Source: Microbacterium lemovicicum
GTDB taxonomy: Bacteria; Actinomycetota; Actinomycetes; Actinomycetales; Microbacteriaceae
Direction: 5' to 3'
Assembly (NCBI RefSeq): GCF_003991875.1
Contig: NZ_CP031423.1
Location: 124,001 to 188,000 of the forward strand
Length of the DNA: 64,000 bases
Part shown: positions 62,314-64,000 of the stretch, piece after piece
How positions within the stretch are numbered: position 1 is the stretch's first letter
Layout of the letters: every line of letters starts with the position of its first letter
The notes under the pieces: model-generated
Database searches by the model: none
Told to the model about the DNA's origin: nothing
What the model saw: the letters and a program-made list of their open reading frames with translations, nothing else
Program-made: the position numbers and the translations under genes

Positions 62314-64000
62314 TCAGGTCGACGCAGCCTCACGGATGAGATCGGCGGCGACCTCGCCGATCACGATCGCGGGCGCGTTGGTGTGGCCGCGGATGAGCGT
62401 CGGCATGACGGATGCGTCGGCCACCCGCAGTCCGGACACCCCGCGCACCCGGAGCTCCGGGTCGACGACGGACGCGGCATCCGTCCCCATCCGCGCGGTG
62501 CCCACCGGGTGGTACAGCGTGTGCGAGTAGCGCGTGAGGCTCAGGCGGTCGCGCTCGGCCGGCGTCATCGACTCGCCGCCGGCCGGCTGCACCCACGACC
62601 CCCTGGTCAGTGCCGACAGCGCCTTCGTCGCGATGAGCTCCTCGCACGCGGCGAGGCCCGCGAGCATGGTCGCCTCGTCCAGGCCGTCGGGGTCGGACAG
62701 GTACCGCGGATCGATGAGCGGCTTGGCCGCCGGGTCCGCCGATGCGAGCCGGATCGTGCCCCTGCTGCGCGGTCGCAGCAGGATCGCCCCCACCGTGAGC
62801 CCCTCCGCCGGCAGCGGCACGAGTCCCTCGCCGACGTAGGGTGCCGAGGCGAAGATCACCTCGATGTCCGGAAGACCGGATGCCGCGCGGGCGGGGGCGG
62901 CCTGGGTCACCCGGTCGGCCACCTCCGTGCGGATGAACCCGTACGCCTCCGCGACGTTCGAGGTCAGCATCCCGCGCCGCCGCGCAAGGTAGGCCGCCAG
63001 CTGCAGGGGCTTCTCCGCGCCGAAGAGAGTGCCGCCAGCGGCCGTCGGCGCGAGCCCGGCGACGAGGTGGTCCTGCAGGTCGGAGCCGACGCCGGGTGAG
63101 TCCACGCGGAGCCGGATGCCGTGCTCGGCGAGATGCGCGGCGGGCCCGATCCCGCTCAGCATCAGCAGCTGCGGGGTGTTGATCGTGCCGCCGGAGAGGA
63201 TGACCTCGCGCCGCGCGAGGGCGTGCCGGGGGATGCCGGCGATCTCGACGTAGACGCCGGTGGCCCGCGCATTCCCTCCGTCGTCCGGGGCGAAGGTGAC
63301 CCGGCGCACGAATGCGTTCGTCACCACGCGGAGGTTCGGGCGGGCGCGGGCGGGTTTCAGGTACGCGTCGGCGGTCGATGCGCGCGCGCCGCGTCGCTGC
63401 GACACCATCGTCTGGCTGAACCCCTGGCCCTCGGGGAGATTCGCCGGGGTGACCGGATGGCCGGCCTCCCGCGCGGCGGCCAGGAACGCCGCGGTGTGCG
63501 GCCGGGGGTCGCGCTGGTGCTCGACGGACTGCGGCCCCGCCGCACCCTGGGTCGCATGCGCCGGCGTCTCGGTCCGCTCGACGCGCACGAAGTACGGCGC
63601 CAGGGCGTCCCACGACCAGCGCGGACCGGCCGTCTCCGCCCATTCGTCGTAGTCGGCGGCGAAGCCGCGCACCCACATCATCGCGTTCAGCGACGACGAA
63701 CCGCCGAGCGTCTTGCCGCGGGGCCAGAACACGGTGCGGTTCTCGAGGGCGGGCTGCGGCACCGTGTCGTACCCCCAGTCGTACGCGCCGCGGAACAGCT
63801 TCGAGAACGCCGCCGGCACGTGCAGCTCGAGCGCCGCGTCGGGCCCGCCGGCCTCCAGCAGCAGCACCTGCACCCGAGGATCCTCGCTGAGACGCGCGGC
63901 GACCGCCGCACCCGACGATCCGGCGCCGACCACGATGTAGTCGGCGCTCAGATCGGCGCTGCGCGCGCGCCCGCGCCGCAGCCGTCCCGCGCGGACGAGA
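62314..64000 (-). CDS. GMC family oxidoreductase (choline/alcohol dehydrogenase-like), 5' end beyond window
   Basis: A GMC flavoenzyme whose first codons lie past the right edge. The FAD-binding start is visible as DYIVVGAGSSGAAVAARLSEDP, then PRGKTLGGSSSLNAMMWVRG and the GMC signature 2 SGGTINTPQLLMLSGIGP. Catalytic residues are His in RYSHTLYHPVGTARMG and the Asn partner in IRGHTNAPAIVIGE. The frame stays open to base 64000 with an Arg-rich stretch, so the GTG at 63933 that begins inside VVGAGS is not the start. The substrate could be choline or another alcohol. It is convergent with the iminopeptidase, with 85 bases between. Confidence 0.93.
   Translation of the reverse strand, partial: LVRAGRLRRGRARSADLSADYIVVGAGSSGAAVAARLSEDPRVQVLLLEAGGPDAALELHVPAAFSKLFRGAYDWGYDTVPQPALENRTVFWPRGKTLGGSSSLNAMMWVRGFAADYDEWAETAGPRWSWDALAPYFVRVERTETPAHATQGAAGPQSVEHQRDPRPHTAAFLAAAREAGHPVTPANLPEGQGFSQTMVSQRRGARASTADAYLKPARARPNLRVVTNAFVRRVTFAPDDGGNARATGVYVEIAGIPRHALARREVILSGGTINTPQLLMLSGIGPAAHLAEHGIRLRVDSPGVGSDLQDHLVAGLAPTAAGGTLFGAEKPLQLAAYLARRRGMLTSNVAEAYGFIRTEVADRVTQAAPARAASGLPDIEVIFASAPYVGEGLVPLPAEGLTVGAILLRPRSRGTIRLASADPAAKPLIDPRYLSDPDGLDEATMLAGLAACEELIATKALSALTRGSWVQPAGGESMTPAERDRLSLTRYSHTLYHPVGTARMGTDAASVVDPELRVRGVSGLRVADASVMPTLIRGHTNAPAIVIGEVAADLIREAAST

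Noticed and set aside
63931..63933. GTG start for the GMC oxidoreductase
   Set aside because: It would cut off the DYI that precedes VVGAGS in the FAD-binding strand; the open frame continues past the window edge.

Overview
The window is a contiguous piece of a very GC-rich actinobacterial chromosome. Gene density is high, GTG starts and 1- or 4-base stop/start overlaps (ATGA, GTGA, TGATG) are common, and third codon positions are almost always G or C. Protein content (DUF3073 protein, Rv2578c-type radical SAM protein, DUF222/HNH protein, Fluc pair, YkoEDC transporter, bacterial sterol-carrier-like protein next to purM/purF) fits Microbacteriaceae, most likely Microbacterium or a close relative. 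I saw no rRNA or tRNA gene, CRISPR array, intact insertion sequence or prophage. It looks like core chromosome with ordinary accessory genes.

Layout. 0-5 kb: purine synthesis (purD start, purM, purF) around two paralogous small membrane proteins, a sterol-carrier-like protein and an unknown protein transcribed divergently from purM. 5-12 kb: MFS transporter, DUF3073 protein, universal stress protein, a PadR/DUF4097 envelope-stress-type operon with a double operator, a TipA-like MerR regulator with a 19-bp-spacer promoter, an aldo/keto reductase and small membrane proteins. 12-20 kb: Rho-N protein, topoisomerase IB, two Fluc fluoride exporters, an AcrB-like RND transporter whose 3' end overlaps an antisense DUF998 gene by 469 bp, an epimerase and a monooxygenase-like protein. 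20-32 kb: DEAD-box RNA helicase with a repeat-rich N terminus and a structured leader, Rv2578c-type radical SAM protein with a LexA-like box, VanY-type peptidase, acyl-CoA dehydrogenase, SMP-30 protein with an unlisted 45-residue partner, DUF222/HNH protein, and the YkoE-YkoD-YkoC vitamin precursor ECF transporter. 32-44 kb: secreted subtilase, pirin and GNAT, then a six-gene cluster cstA-ybdD-lytS-lytTR-DUF485-like-SSS with a LytTR direct-repeat operator in front of cstA. 44-64 kb: Ski2-like helicase, recQ with a one-base frameshift, GH3 glycosidase, two alpha/beta hydrolases, acyl-CoA oxidase-like protein, 3-methyladenine glycosylase I, a UvrA-like ABC protein, a degenerate resolvase-like protein, a Na+/H+ antiporter preceded by a 13-codon coupled leader ORF, a zinc peptidase with proline iminopeptidase, and a GMC oxidoreductase running off the right edge.

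Three cross-cutting signals stand out. (1) At least 19 starts carry a -10 hexamer (TANNNT-like) ending exactly 6 bases before the start codon, the signature of leaderless transcription; this fixes several starts and reveals small ORFs. (2) The palindrome CGGATGCCGCGGCATCCG and its half-site GGATGC/GCATCC recur in genes and between them. (3) The cstA-to-SSS cluster looks like a self-contained carboxylate (pyruvate or acetate) sensing and uptake module whose regulator, target site and two transporters are all visible.
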